Below are positions 13,635-13,917 of a stretch of 13,917 nucleotides of DNA, piece by piece. The stretch is from an uncultured Clostridia bacterium (lineage in GTDB: Bacteria; Bacillota; Clostridia; Oscillospirales; Acutalibacteraceae). Positions within the stretch are counted from its first letter, which is position 1; each line of letters starts with the position of its first letter. The notes beneath the pieces were generated by a model. The model was not told where the DNA came from and did no database searches. It worked only from the letters and a program-made list of their open reading frames with translations. A program made the translations under genes and the position numbers. The DNA lies in NCBI GenBank assembly GCA_946186535.1, contig CAMHNT010000026.1, positions 1-13,917 on the forward strand. The letters run 5' to 3'.

Positions 13635-13676
13635 AAGGCACAGACTGAAAGAACAGTCTGTGCCTTGCCTATTTTT
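13635..13676 (+). terminator. Terminator after DAHP synthase, possibly bidirectional
   Basis: AAGGCACAGACTG (13635-13647) and CAGTCTGTGCCTT (13654-13666) form a perfect 13-pair stem with a 6-base loop. GCCTATTTTT follows, so the U-run is displaced by about 5 bases. On the minus strand the stem is followed by UU, so it may also serve the convergent gene at 13705. Confidence 0.8.
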
Positions 13677-13704
13677 AAGGAAGGAATATCTATAATCAGA
13701 TCAT

Positions 13705-13917
13705 TTACTTAAAGTCATATATATATTCTAATGGTTCACCGTCGAAACCACCCGAAAATGCGTATGAATTGCTTGCATTATATAACCCATAAAAATTAAG
13801 CTCTACCATATCCGGGTTATAAGACATATGAGTATCTTCCCAAAATCCTTGACCCAGATCAGAGAGACCATCCCATATATTGTGTAAACCTCCAATAAGG
13901 TGTAAAATAGAAACACC
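13705..13917 (-). CDS. C-terminal part of an unknown protein, cut by the window edge
   Basis: A frame open from the last base of the window to a TAA at 13705-13707 gives 70 residues with no start inside. The piece is rich in aromatic residues, Gly and Asn (for example FYGLYNASNSYAFSGGFDG near residues 42-60) and ends in YIYDFK. It is convergent with the DAHP synthase gene, and the strong stem at 13635-13666 lies just beyond its stop. I do not recognise the family. An open frame of this size could be chance, but the lack of stops and the position of the terminator make a real gene likely. Confidence 0.55.
   Translation of the reverse strand, partial: GVSILHLIGGLHNIWDGLSDLGQGFWEDTHMSYNPDMVELNFYGLYNASNSYAFSGGFDGEPLEYIYDFK

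Overview
The window looks like chromosomal DNA of a Gram-positive anaerobe of the class Clostridia. A Ruminococcaceae-like genome is my best guess, by inference and not proven. The reasons are A/T-rich intergenic DNA with strong sigma-A type promoters, AGGAGG-type ribosome sites, a T-box leader, a BirA-type biotin operator, a yeast/actinobacterial-type LeuA, and abundant multi-hairpin intergenic repeats. No rRNA, tRNA, CRISPR array, transposase or phage gene was found.

Layout. Positions 1-678 hold no gene but three kinds of repeat. Positions 679-10590 are a long minus-strand block of branched-chain amino acid genes, read right to left: leuA, a small unknown gene, leuC, leuD, leuB, ilvA, ridA, ilvB, ilvN. 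Repeats lie between leuC and leuD, between leuB and ilvA, and between ilvA and ridA. Upstream of leuA, at 10698-11019, a consensus promoter drives a T-box leader with a probable CUC (leucine) specifier and an intrinsic terminator. Divergent from it, bioB (11246-12214, plus strand) has a strong promoter bracketed by two BirA-like inverted repeats. Next comes a class I DAHP synthase gene (12580-13608), preceded by a short aromatic-rich leader ORF and mutually exclusive antiterminator/terminator structures. A convergent partial minus-strand ORF runs off the right end.

How the genes work together. LeuA, LeuCD and LeuB convert 2-ketoisovalerate to the leucine precursor 2-ketoisocaproate. IlvA makes 2-oxobutanoate for isoleucine, RidA removes the reactive enamine/imine by-product, and IlvBN makes the acetohydroxy acids for valine, leucine and isoleucine. 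The next two pathway genes (ilvC, ilvD) are not in the window. The right part starts aromatic amino acid synthesis and completes biotin synthesis.

The most striking feature is the DAHP synthase leader. A 33-codon ORF contains nine aromatic codons (4 Tyr, 4 Phe, 1 Trp). Its last codons are complementary to the 5' arm of the following terminator. This predicts ribosome-mediated attenuation responding to shortage of any aromatic amino acid. The window therefore carries three different regulatory logics side by side: uncharged-tRNA sensing by T-box (leu), repressor binding (bio), and leader-peptide attenuation (aro).
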